64,000 nucleotides of DNA from Palleronia sp. LCG004. GTDB lineage: Bacteria; Pseudomonadota; Alphaproteobacteria; Rhodobacterales; Rhodobacteraceae. Below, piece by piece: positions 27,429-35,828 of this stretch; within the stretch, counting starts at the first letter, position 1; each line of letters opens with the position of its first letter. The notes below the pieces were generated by a model, which was not told the origin of the DNA, made no database searches, and saw only the letters and a list, made by a program, of their open reading frames with translations. The translations under genes were made by a program, and so were the position numbers. The DNA is taken from the NCBI RefSeq assembly GCF_032931615.1, contig NZ_CP136759.1, forward strand, positions 1,984,001 to 2,048,000. The letters are read 5' to 3'.

Positions 27429-29602
27429 CCATCGCAGACTTCCTGAGCGCCCCGCTTCCCGCCCCGTCCGAACCGCCCGAAGGCGAGGATTATTCCGGAC
27501 CCGACCGTTTCTTCAATCGCGAACTGAGCTGGCTCGCCTTCAACTGGCGCGTGCTGGAAGAGGCCGAGAACCTGCGGGTGCCGCTCTTGGAACGTCTGCG
27601 GTTCCTCGCCATCTCGGCCAGCAACATGGACGAATTCTACACCGTCCGCGTCGCGGGTCTGCGCGAGCTCGCCCATGCCGGCAACACCACGCCCGCCGCC
27701 GACGGCCGGACACCGGCAGAGCAGCTTCGCCTCATCAATTCCGATGCGCGCGAACTGCTCGCGCATCAGCAGAACGTCTATCGCACCCTCTGCCGCGAGA
27801 TGTCTGCCGAAGGCATCCACATCCTGTCGATCGAGGATCTCCGCCCCGAGGACGAGAGCTTCCTCGACGAGGTCTTCCTGTCGAGCGTCTTCCCGATTCT
27901 CTCGCCGCTCGCCATCGACCCGGCGCATCCCTTCCCCTTCATTCCCAACACAGGCTATTCCTTCGCGCTGCAGCTCGAGCGTGATTCGGACAAGCGTATT
28001 CTCCGCGCGCTCCTCCCGATCCCCAGCCAGATCGAGCGGTTCATCCGCCTGCCCGCGCCCGAGGGTCAGCATCGGTTCCTGCCGCTCGAGGATCTGCTGC
28101 TCACGCACCTGGGCTCCCTCTATCCGGGCTACAGGATCAAGGGGCACTGCACCTTCCGCGTGCTGCGCGACAGCGATCTCGAGGTCGAGGACGATGCCGA
28201 GGATCTCGTGCGGGAATTCGAGGTCGCGCTCAAGCGGCGGCGCCGCGGCGAGGTGGTGCGCCTGACGATCAGCGCGGGCGCACCCAACGGGCTCAAGCGC
28301 GTCATCATGTCGGAACTGCCCGTTCGCGACGACGAGGTCGTCGAGGTCGACGGCATCATCGGTGTCGCGGCACTGTCCGAGCTCGTCCTGTCGGACCGGC
28401 CCGATCTGCTCTGGCCGATCTTCACGCCGCGCGTCCCCGAGAGGGTGCAGGATCACGACGGCGACATGTTCGCGGCGATTCGCCAGAAGGACATGCTGCT
28501 CCACCACCCCTACGAGACCTTCGACATGGTGATCCGCTTCCTCGCGCAGGCGGCGAACGATCCGCAGGTCGTGGCGATCAAGCAGACGCTCTATCGCACC
28601 TCCTACGACAGCCCGATCGTCGATGCGCTCTGCGAGGCGGCCGAACAGGGCAAGTCCGTCACGGCCCTGGTCGAACTCAAGGCCCGGTTCGACGAGGCGG
28701 CGAATATCCGGCAGTCACGCAAGCTCGAACGGGCGGGCGTGCATGTGGTCTACGGCTTCCTGAACCTCAAGACCCACGCCAAGATCAGCACCGTCGTCCG
28801 GCGCGAGGGCGACAGGATGGCGACCTATTCGCATTTCGGGACGGGCAACTACCACCACATCACCGCGCGGATCTATACCGACCTGTCGCTCTTCACCTGC
28901 GATTCGGCCCTCGGGCGGGACGGCACGCGGCTATTCAACTACCTGTCCGGCTATGCGCAGCCGCAGGCGCTCGAGAACCTTTCGATCTCGCCGATGGACC
29001 TGAAATCGACGGTCATCAAGCGAATTGCCGAGGAAGCCGAGCATGCCCAGGCGGGCCGGCCGGCCAAGATCTGGGGCAAGATGAACGCCCTGATCGAAAC
29101 CGACGTGATCGACGCCCTCTACGCCGCCTCGCAGGCGGGGGTCGAGATCAGCCTGGTGGTGCGCGGCATCTGCGGGCTCAAGCCCGGCATCAAGGGCCTG
29201 TCCGAGAATATCCGCGTGAAATCGATCGTCGGCCGTTTCCTCGAACACAGCCGGATCGTGTGCTTCGGCAACGGCCACGACCTGCCGTCGAAGCGCGCGC
29301 GGGTCTATATCTCCAGCGCCGACTGGATGGGCCGCAACCTCAACCGCCGGGTCGAGACGCTGGTGGAATGCACCAATCCGACCGTCAAGGCGCAGATCGT
29401 GTCGCAGATCATGGCGGCCAATCTCGCCGACGAGGCGCAGAGCTGGGTGCTCCGGCCCGACGGGACATTCGTCCGCCCCGCGGGCGACGAGGGGCAGCGG
29501 CTCTTCAACTGCCACCGTTTCTTCATGGAAAACCCCTCTCTGTCGGGTCGCGGCTCCGCAGGTGCCAGCGATGTTCCGGAGCTTACCCATTCCGACGATT
29601 GA
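27425..29602 (+). CDS. ppk: Polyphosphate kinase 1
   Basis: Makes inorganic polyphosphate reversibly from ATP. The N-terminal domain starts with RFFNRELSWLAFNWRVLEEA (about residues 29-48). The catalytic histidine is His451 in KTHAKI, and SHFGTGNYH follows; the C-terminal block has ISSADWMGRNLNRRVE. The length of 725 residues is usual. It overlaps hdaA by four bases and is followed after 51 bases by ppx, so synthesis and degradation of polyphosphate are encoded together. Confidence 0.97.
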   Translation: MTIADFLSAPLPAPSEPPEGEDYSGPDRFFNRELSWLAFNWRVLEEAENLRVPLLERLRFLAISASNMDEFYTVRVAGLRELAHAGNTTPAADGRTPAEQLRLINSDARELLAHQQNVYRTLCREMSAEGIHILSIEDLRPEDESFLDEVFLSSVFPILSPLAIDPAHPFPFIPNTGYSFALQLERDSDKRILRALLPIPSQIERFIRLPAPEGQHRFLPLEDLLLTHLGSLYPGYRIKGHCTFRVLRDSDLEVEDDAEDLVREFEVALKRRRRGEVVRLTISAGAPNGLKRVIMSELPVRDDEVVEVDGIIGVAALSELVLSDRPDLLWPIFTPRVPERVQDHDGDMFAAIRQKDMLLHHPYETFDMVIRFLAQAANDPQVVAIKQTLYRTSYDSPIVDALCEAAEQGKSVTALVELKARFDEAANIRQSRKLERAGVHVVYGFLNLKTHAKISTVVRREGDRMATYSHFGTGNYHHITARIYTDLSLFTCDSALGRDGTRLFNYLSGYAQPQALENLSISPMDLKSTVIKRIAEEAEHAQAGRPAKIWGKMNALIETDVIDALYAASQAGVEISLVVRGICGLKPGIKGLSENIRVKSIVGRFLEHSRIVCFGNGHDLPSKRARVYISSADWMGRNLNRRVETLVECTNPTVKAQIVSQIMAANLADEAQSWVLRPDGTFVRPAGDEGQRLFNCHRFFMENPSLSGRGSAGASDVPELTHSDD

Positions 29603-29653
29603 CGCCCGGGGGCGCAGGAGGCAGTCTCCGCTCCAATCGAGGGGGATGTATCG

Positions 29654-31222
29654 ATGAACGACGCCGCGGCAGGACAGGCCGACGAATTCGGCCCCTTCGG
29701 CAAGCCGCTCTTCGACGATCCTTCGGCCCGCGCGCTGAGCCGGGTCGGCGTGATCGATGTCGGATCGAACTCCGTCCGGATGGTCGTCTTCGACGGCGCG
29801 GCGCGGTCGCCCGCGTATTTCTTCAACGAAAAGGTCATGTGCGGTCTCGGCCGCGACTTCGCCGAGACGGGACGGCTCCACGCCGACGGCCGCGACCGCG
29901 CGCTGCGCGCGATGAAGCGGTTCGCCGCCCTCGCGCGTGGCATGGGGGCCGCGCCGATCGTCACGGTCGCCACCGCCGCGATGCGTGAGGCAGCGGACGG
30001 CCCCGAATTCCGCGATATCGTCGAACGCGAGACCGGCCTTCCCATGTGGGTCATCGACGGCCAGGAGGAGGCGCGGCTCTCGGCGCAGGGCGTGCTTCTC
30101 GGTTGGCCGGGGGCCGAAGGGATCGTCTGCGATATCGGCGGATCGTCGATGGAGCTCGCGCAGATCGCGAAGGGCTTCGTCGGCAAGCGCGTGACCTCGC
30201 CGCTCGGGCCGTTGCGCCTGCAGGGGATCGAAGGCGGCAAGAAGGGCATCCGGGAGGAGATCCGCTCCGTCCTCGAAACTCTCGTGGCCGAGGTCGGGTC
30301 GGGCCACAAGCGCCTCTTCCTCGTCGGCGGATCGTGGCGCGCCATCGCGCGGATTGACATGGCACGGCGCGGCTATCCGCTGCACGTCCTTCACGAATAC
30401 AGGATGACCCGGAAGAGCGTGCAGGACACGCTCGCCTATATCGACGAGCACGACATCAACGAATTGCGCGCCGAGACTGGGATCGGCGAATCGCGCATGT
30501 CCCTCGTGCCGCTCGCCTCGCTCGTCCTGCGCCAGCTCGTCACCGCCCTGAAGCCCCGCGACATCGCGATTTCGAGTTACGGGATCCGCGAGGGCCTGCT
30601 CTACGAGCAGATGCCGCAACGTCTGCGCGACCGCGATCCGCTGATCGAGGCGTGCCGCTTCCAGGAACAGAAGGATGCGCGCCTGCCGGGGTTCGGTCGC
30701 GCACTCTATCAATTCATCCTGCCGATCTTCAAGGGCGAGCGTGATTCGCGCCTGCGCATCATCCGCGCCGCCTGCCTGCTTCACGACGTGAGCTGGCGCG
30801 CGCATCCCGATTACCGCCACGAGGCGTGCTTCGACAACGCGACGCGCGCCAATCTCGGCGGCCTGACACATTCCGAACGGATCTTCCTCGGGCTCGCCCT
30901 GCTGCACCGGTACAAGAATTCGCGCCAGGGAACCCGGTTCGAGGATATCATCGGCATCCTCGACGAAGCGCAGATCGCGCAGGCGGAAATCCTGGGCCGC
31001 GCGATGCGGTTCGGGGCGATGTTCTCGGCCCAGACGCCCAGCGCGCTCGGCAAGCTCAAGTGGTTCCCGAAGAAGAAGCATCTCGAACTGCAGCTGAGCG
31101 ACACGGCGCAGGACCTTTTCGGCGAGGTCGCGCAATCGCGGTTCTCATCGCTGGTCTCGGCCCTCGATGCGACGTCGGAGATCAAGCGGCTGCGCGAAAC
31201 GCAGTCCGACGCCGCCACCTAG
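29654..31222 (+). CDS. ppx: Exopolyphosphatase (Ppx/GppA)
   Basis: Hydrolyses terminal phosphates of polyphosphate; the family also includes pppGpp phosphatases. The actin-like ATPase fold begins with VGVIDVGSNSVRMVVF (about residues 30-45), and the second phosphate loop is CDIGGSSMEL. A C-terminal HD-like domain is present (LHDVSWRAHPDYRHE). The length is 522 residues. GAGGGGG lies about 9 bases upstream of the ATG. Its stop codon overlaps the stop of the convergent gene at 31219 by four bases. Confidence 0.94.
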   Translation: MNDAAAGQADEFGPFGKPLFDDPSARALSRVGVIDVGSNSVRMVVFDGAARSPAYFFNEKVMCGLGRDFAETGRLHADGRDRALRAMKRFAALARGMGAAPIVTVATAAMREAADGPEFRDIVERETGLPMWVIDGQEEARLSAQGVLLGWPGAEGIVCDIGGSSMELAQIAKGFVGKRVTSPLGPLRLQGIEGGKKGIREEIRSVLETLVAEVGSGHKRLFLVGGSWRAIARIDMARRGYPLHVLHEYRMTRKSVQDTLAYIDEHDINELRAETGIGESRMSLVPLASLVLRQLVTALKPRDIAISSYGIREGLLYEQMPQRLRDRDPLIEACRFQEQKDARLPGFGRALYQFILPIFKGERDSRLRIIRAACLLHDVSWRAHPDYRHEACFDNATRANLGGLTHSERIFLGLALLHRYKNSRQGTRFEDIIGILDEAQIAQAEILGRAMRFGAMFSAQTPSALGKLKWFPKKKHLELQLSDTAQDLFGEVAQSRFSSLVSALDATSEIKRLRETQSDAAT

Positions 31223-31542
31223 ATGTCGATCTCTTCGCCGTCCTCGGGCAATTCGGGTGCATCGGGTTTGCGGCGGATGATGATGTCGCCGTTGGGCAGA
31301 ACCTCCGGCGGCTGATAGCGCCCGAGATCGTCGATGCCGATCCCGTCGAAATCCCAGTCGCGGAACCGTTCCGCCAGATCGCGCATCGCGGGATCGACCT
31401 CGCCCATCAGACCTTTCAGAAGACGCCGCGCGCCTTCCGACATCATCTCGACACCGTCCTCCAGATCCTGGCGCGCGTCGCCATCCTGCGCGGCGGCAGG
31501 CACCGGCGACAACGCCAGAAGAAGGATCAGGATGTATCTCAT
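31219..31542 (-). CDS. Small secreted protein of unknown function
   Basis: 107 residues with a Sec-type signal peptide (MRYILILLLALSPVPAAAQ, cut near 19-20). The mature part is acidic and contains MMSEGARRLLKGLMGEVDP and a conserved tail YQPPEVLPNGDIIIRRK, ending in EDGEEIDI. Homologues in Rhodobacteraceae are often labelled AAA+ ATPase, but no nucleotide-binding motif is present, so that name is misleading. Periplasmic or envelope role unknown. It lies downstream of the J-domain gene on the same strand. Confidence 0.75.
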   Translation of the reverse strand: MRYILILLLALSPVPAAAQDGDARQDLEDGVEMMSEGARRLLKGLMGEVDPAMRDLAERFRDWDFDGIGIDDLGRYQPPEVLPNGDIIIRRKPDAPELPEDGEEIDI

Positions 31543-31583
31543 GGCGGAAGACCTAGCCCGCCAGCCGCGTGCGACCAGATCGT

Positions 31584-32264
31584 TCAGGCCGCCTTGCCCG
31601 AGATCTCCTCGTAGGCGCGGTTGATATCGACCAACCGCCGTTCGGCCATCCGCACCGCCTCGCTCGGTACGCCGCGCGCGATCATCCGGTCGGGATGGCT
31701 CTCCCGCACGAGCTGCCTCCACCTGCGCCGCACCTCCGGAAGCGGGGTGTCCGGATCGAGGCCCAGCACGTCCCACGGGTCGGGTTCGGCACCGGGGACG
31801 AAACGGGATCTCAGCCCGCGGAACTGGCGCTCGTCGATCTCGAAGATCTCGGCCACGCGCGACAGGAACGCCTCCTCCTCGTCCTGATAGCTGCCATCCG
31901 CCACCGCGATGAAGAACAGCCCCTCCATGAGGTCGCAGAGCGTCCGGTCGCCCGGCGCGAACATCGCACGGATCCGATGGGCGTATTCCTCGAACCCCGC
32001 GACGTCCTGACGGGCGAGGTTGAAGACGCGCGCGGCCGCATCCTCGTCCTTCTCGGGGATGTGGAACACCTCGCGAAAGGCCGCGACCTCGCCACGCGTG
32101 ACCCGTCCGTCGGCCTTGGCCATCTTCGCGCCAAGGCCGATCACCGCGATCGTGAAGGCGACGGTCCGCTCCGGCGGGCTTCGCAGGATGTCGAAGACGG
32201 CCGCGAGCCCCTCGCCCGCGGCAAGTGCGGCGAGTGCGTCCGCGATGCGTTGCCAGAGGGACAT
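31584..32264 (-). CDS. TerB/DjlA-like J-domain co-chaperone
   Basis: 226 residues. The first two thirds form a TerB-like helical domain (about 30-145; GLGAKMAKADGRVTRGE and AVADGSYQDEEE are the paired acidic motifs). The C-terminal third is a J domain with the invariant HPD in ESHPDRM, which should stimulate a DnaK ATPase. This is the DjlA arrangement, but DjlA normally has an N-terminal membrane anchor and only weak hydrophobicity is seen here (AFTIAVIGLGA). Client unknown. Confidence 0.85.
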   Translation of the reverse strand: MSLWQRIADALAALAAGEGLAAVFDILRSPPERTVAFTIAVIGLGAKMAKADGRVTRGEVAAFREVFHIPEKDEDAAARVFNLARQDVAGFEEYAHRIRAMFAPGDRTLCDLMEGLFFIAVADGSYQDEEEAFLSRVAEIFEIDERQFRGLRSRFVPGAEPDPWDVLGLDPDTPLPEVRRRWRQLVRESHPDRMIARGVPSEAVRMAERRLVDINRAYEEISGKAA

Positions 32265-32279
32265 CGTCGCCCGCCCCCT

Positions 32280-32909
32280 CTATCCGGCGAGCCCGAGGCT
32301 CGACAGCGAGACGAGCCCGCGCGGCGTCACGATCTCGGCCACGAGCGACGGCGTCGGCGTGATTTCGAGGGCGACTTGCGTCATTTGAGCCAGTGCCGGC
32401 CATTCCGCCGTGATGCGCTCCATCTCGGGATGACCGAGGACGATCCGCTTCAGTTTGACCGGGCTCTCGGCGAGGCGCGATTGCGGACGCGCGCCCTTCC
32501 ACTGGATGAGGGCCGGAAGAATACCGTCCTCGGGAAGGCGTCCGCTGCGCGGCACGGCCATCGACCAGGCCAGGTCTCCTCGTTCGAACTCCATGACCTC
32601 TCCCATGCCCATCGGGGCCTCGCCGAGCTGCGCGCGCAGATCGGTGCAGCGCGCGACCCAGTTCCCCAGCCGTGGCGGCCCCGATACCTCGTCGAGCGCG
32701 AACCAGCGCGAACGATCGGGCGCATCGGCCTCGGGATCGACGGCGATCACCTCAAGATAGACGTCGGACCCGAGAGACAGCACACGGTTATGCGTTCCCA
32801 TCACGGGATGCCGGCCGCCCGGTTCGAGCTTCGCGCCCAGCATCTGCTCCACCGCGGACGTCCCCTCGTCGAGATCGGTCGCGACGATGGCGAGATGATC
32901 GATATCCAT
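32280..32909 (-). CDS. VOC-superfamily glyoxalase-like protein
   Basis: 209 residues beginning MDIDHLAIVATDLDEG, typical of vicinal-oxygen-chelate folds, where His5 would be a metal ligand. It resembles the Glyoxalase_3 domain (PF13468): HPVMGTHNRVLSLGSDVYLEVIAVDP follows the expected pattern, and a glutamate in YLEV is the second likely ligand. Substrate unknown. It lies between the J-domain gene and methylmalonyl-CoA mutase on the same strand; a metabolic link to the mutase pathway (for example as an epimerase, also a VOC fold) is tempting, but the length and sequence do not match methylmalonyl-CoA epimerase. Confidence 0.75.
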   Translation of the reverse strand: MDIDHLAIVATDLDEGTSAVEQMLGAKLEPGGRHPVMGTHNRVLSLGSDVYLEVIAVDPEADAPDRSRWFALDEVSGPPRLGNWVARCTDLRAQLGEAPMGMGEVMEFERGDLAWSMAVPRSGRLPEDGILPALIQWKGARPQSRLAESPVKLKRIVLGHPEMERITAEWPALAQMTQVALEITPTPSLVAEIVTPRGLVSLSSLGLAG

Positions 32910-33072
32910 GCTTCAAGTCCTTTTCCACGCACCGACGCAGACGCGCCGGATCCTCCACGCGCTTATCCATCCCATGGCCGGGTGACAACCGGGCAGGCCC
33001 GCGCAGGTACCATGGGGCAAGGCGGGGCGGGCAATTCTCGGGGCCGGCCCGGGCCGGTCCGGCGATGCGGGG

Positions 33073-35196
33073 TCAGCCGCGCCGTCGTGCCGCGCGGATC
33101 AGGTCCAGGATCTCGCGCGCGGCCTTGGGGATATTGGTCCCCGGTCCGAAGATCGCGGCGACGCCTTCCTCCCTCAGCCGTGCATAGTCCTGCGCGGGGA
33201 TCACGCCACCGCAGACGACGAGGATCTCGCCGGCATCCTCGGCCCTGAGTGCCGCGATGAGTTTCGGGGCGAGCGTCATGTGCCCGGCCGCCTGGCTCGA
33301 GATACCGATGACATGAACATCGTTGTCGAGCGCGTCCTGCGCCGCCTCCTCGGGCGTCTGGAAGAGCGGTCCGACATCCACGTCGAAACCGATATCGGCG
33401 AAGGCCGTCGCGATGACCTTTGCCCCCCGGTCATGCCCGTCCTGCCCCATCTTGACGACCAGCATCCTCGGGCGGCGTCCCTCCTCCTCGGCGAAGGTCT
33501 CGACGTCGCGCTGGATCTGGGCGAACCCTTCGTCGCCCTCGTAGGCAGCCCCGTAGACCCCCGCGAGCGTCCGCACCTCCGCGCGGTGACGACCGAAGGC
33601 GCGTTCCATCGCGTCGCTGATCTCGCCCACGGTCGCGCGCGCGCGCGCGGCTTCGATCGCGAGCGCCAGAAGGTTGCCGTCGCCCCGCGCGCCCTCCTCG
33701 AGCGCGGCCAGCGCCGCATCGCAGGCCGCCTGGTCGCGGCGCGCGCGAAGCTCGGCCAGGCGTTTCATCTGGCTCGTCCGCACCCCCGCATTGTCGATGC
33801 TGCGGATGTCGAGATCGTCCTCCTTCTCGAGCCGGAACTTGTTGACGCCGACGATCACCTCCTCGCCGCGATCGATGCGGGCCTGCTTGCGCGCCGCCGC
33901 CTCCTCGATCCTGAGCTTGGGCATCCCCGATTCCACCGCCCGGGTCATGCCGCCCAGATCGTCGACTTCGGCGATCAGCTTGCGGGCCTCCTCGATCAGG
34001 TCGGCCGTCAGTTTCTCGACATAATACGAGCCCGCCAGCGGATCGACGACGTTCGTCACGCCCGTCTCGTTCTGCAGGATGAGCTGCGTGTTGCGCGCGA
34101 TGCGGGACGAGAAATCCGTGGGCAGCGCGATCGCCTCGTCGAAGGAGTTGGTGTGCAGCGACTGCGTCCCGCCCAGAACCGCGCTCATCGCCTCGTAGGC
34201 CGTGCGGACGATGTTGTTGTAGGGGTCCTGTTCGGCCAGGCTCACGCCGCTCGTCTGGCAATGCGTCCGCAGGATCGTCGAGCGTTCGTCCCTCGCACCC
34301 AGCCCGGTCATGATCTCGTGCCAGAGGAAACGCGCGGCGCGAAGCTTCGCGGCCTCCATGAAGAAGTTCATGCCGATCGCGAAGAAGAACGACAGCCGCG
34401 GCGCGAAAGCGTCGATGTCGAGGCCCCGCTCCACCGCGGTCTTCACGTATTCCTTGCCGTCGGCGAGGGTGAAGGCAAGCTCCTGCACGAGGTTCGCGCC
34501 GGCCTCCTGCATGTGGTAGCCCGAGATCGAGATGGAGTTGAAGCGCGGCATCTCGCGGCTGGTATAGTCGATGATGTCCGCGACGATCCGCATGCTCGGC
34601 GCGGGCGGATAGATATAGGTGTTGCGGACCATGAACTCCTTGAGGATATCGTTCTGGATCGTGCCGGAAAGTTTCGCGCGCGGGACGTTCTGCTCCTCTC
34701 CCGCGACGATGAAGCTGGCAAGGACCGGGATGACCGCGCCGTTCATCGTCATGGAGACCGAGATTTCGTCCAGCGGGATCTGATCGAAGAGGATCTTCAT
34801 GTCCTCAACGGAATCGATCGCGACCCCGGCCTTTCCCACATCGCCCTCGACGCGCGGATGATCGCTGTCATAGCCGCGATGCGTGGCAAGATCGAAGGCC
34901 ACGCTCACGCCCTGCTGCCCGGCGGCGAGGGCGCGGCGATAGAACGCGTTCGAGTCCTCGGCCGTGGAAAACCCGGCATATTGGCGGATGGTCCAGGGAC
35001 GGCCGGCATACATCGTGGCCTTCGGCCCGCGGGTAAAGGGCGGCTCGCCCGGCATCGCGCCCATATGGGTGTGACGCGCCGCATCCTCGCCACCATGAAC
35101 CGGCGCGATATCGATCCCCTCGGCGGTCCGCCATGTAAGATCCTCGAGCGGCCGCCCCCTGAGCTCCGCCGCAGCGCGCGCTTTCCAGTCGGTCAT
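33073..35196 (-). CDS. scpA: Methylmalonyl-CoA mutase
   Basis: Adenosylcobalamin enzyme that isomerises (R)-methylmalonyl-CoA to succinyl-CoA, the last step of propionyl-CoA assimilation. The N-terminal TIM barrel carries the substrate-tunnel segments [20 protein letters not shown] and [11 protein letters not shown]; the C-terminal B12 domain has DGHDRG (the DxHxxG motif, His is the cobalt ligand) and [10 protein letters not shown]. At 707 residues it is the single-subunit homodimer type. It is on the same strand as pccA and pccB 0.6-6 kb away, giving a complete propionyl-CoA to succinyl-CoA route apart from the epimerase. Confidence 0.96.
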   Translation of the reverse strand: MTDWKARAAAELRGRPLEDLTWRTAEGIDIAPVHGGEDAARHTHMGAMPGEPPFTRGPKATMYAGRPWTIRQYAGFSTAEDSNAFYRRALAAGQQGVSVAFDLATHRGYDSDHPRVEGDVGKAGVAIDSVEDMKILFDQIPLDEISVSMTMNGAVIPVLASFIVAGEEQNVPRAKLSGTIQNDILKEFMVRNTYIYPPAPSMRIVADIIDYTSREMPRFNSISISGYHMQEAGANLVQELAFTLADGKEYVKTAVERGLDIDAFAPRLSFFFAIGMNFFMEAAKLRAARFLWHEIMTGLGARDERSTILRTHCQTSGVSLAEQDPYNNIVRTAYEAMSAVLGGTQSLHTNSFDEAIALPTDFSSRIARNTQLILQNETGVTNVVDPLAGSYYVEKLTADLIEEARKLIAEVDDLGGMTRAVESGMPKLRIEEAAARKQARIDRGEEVIVGVNKFRLEKEDDLDIRSIDNAGVRTSQMKRLAELRARRDQAACDAALAALEEGARGDGNLLALAIEAARARATVGEISDAMERAFGRHRAEVRTLAGVYGAAYEGDEGFAQIQRDVETFAEEEGRRPRMLVVKMGQDGHDRGAKVIATAFADIGFDVDVGPLFQTPEEAAQDALDNDVHVIGISSQAAGHMTLAPKLIAALRAEDAGEILVVCGGVIPAQDYARLREEGVAAIFGPGTNIPKAAREILDLIRAARRRG

Positions 35197-35292
35197 GGAC
35201 AGGCCTCCTCCTGGCCCGAAGGGCGGTTCACACCAATGTGGGTCGCGGCTTCGGGGCTTCGTAATTCAGCGATTGCATCCTATATTGGCGGC

Positions 35293-35805
35293 ATGGACAA
35301 GGTGATGCATCGTGGGTTTCTGATTTTCCTGGCTGGTCTGATGATGGGGGTTCCGGTCGTGGCGCAAGAGATCGCCCAGCCCGCCGCCCAGAACGTCGAG
35401 ACCGAGCTCGCGCCGACCGAGGCATGGGGCGAGGATCGCACAATCGTCTTTGACGCAAGGGATATCGACCTTGCCGATTTCCAGTGGATCGCCCGGCCGG
35501 TCGTCGTCTTTGCCGACAGCACGAACGACCCGGCTTTCCAGCGCCAGATGGAACTCCTGCGGGCGCGCCCCGAAGCGCTTGCCGACCGGGACGTGGTCGT
35601 CGTGACGGATACCGACGCGTCCGAGCTTTCCGATATCCGCCGCAAACTCAGGCCGCGCGGCTTCATGCTGGTGCTCATGGGCAAGGATGGCGGCGTGAAG
35701 CTTCGCAAGCCCTTCCCGTGGGACGTGCGCGAGATCAGCCGGTCGATCGACAAGATGCCGATGCGCCTTCAGGAGATGCGCGAAAGATCGAGCGCGACGC
35801 CCTGA
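35293..35805 (+). CDS. DUF4174 secreted protein
   Basis: 170 residues with a signal peptide (RGFLIFLAGLMMGVPVVAQ, from residue 7, cut near 25). The mature domain matches DUF4174: RPVVVFADSTNDPAFQRQ, then DVVVVTDTD and GFMLVLMGKDGGVKLRKP, and PWDVREISRSIDKMPMR near the end. The fold is thioredoxin-like by character, but no CxxC is present. It is the only plus-strand gene in a long minus-strand block and converges with pccA; both stop codons lie in a shared inverted repeat. Function unknown. Confidence 0.8.
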   Translation: MDKVMHRGFLIFLAGLMMGVPVVAQEIAQPAAQNVETELAPTEAWGEDRTIVFDARDIDLADFQWIARPVVVFADSTNDPAFQRQMELLRARPEALADRDVVVVTDTDASELSDIRRKLRPRGFMLVLMGKDGGVKLRKPFPWDVREISRSIDKMPMRLQEMRERSSATP

Positions 35806-35828
35806 CGCAGGCCGCGGAGTCGCGTCAG
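35802..35828. terminator. Inverted repeat spanning two convergent stop codons
   Basis: CTGACGC (35802-35808) is the complement of GCGTCAG (35822-35828). The TGA of the DUF4174 gene lies in the left arm and the TGA of pccA in the right arm. It may serve as a bidirectional terminator, but there is no T-run on either side. Confidence 0.35.
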
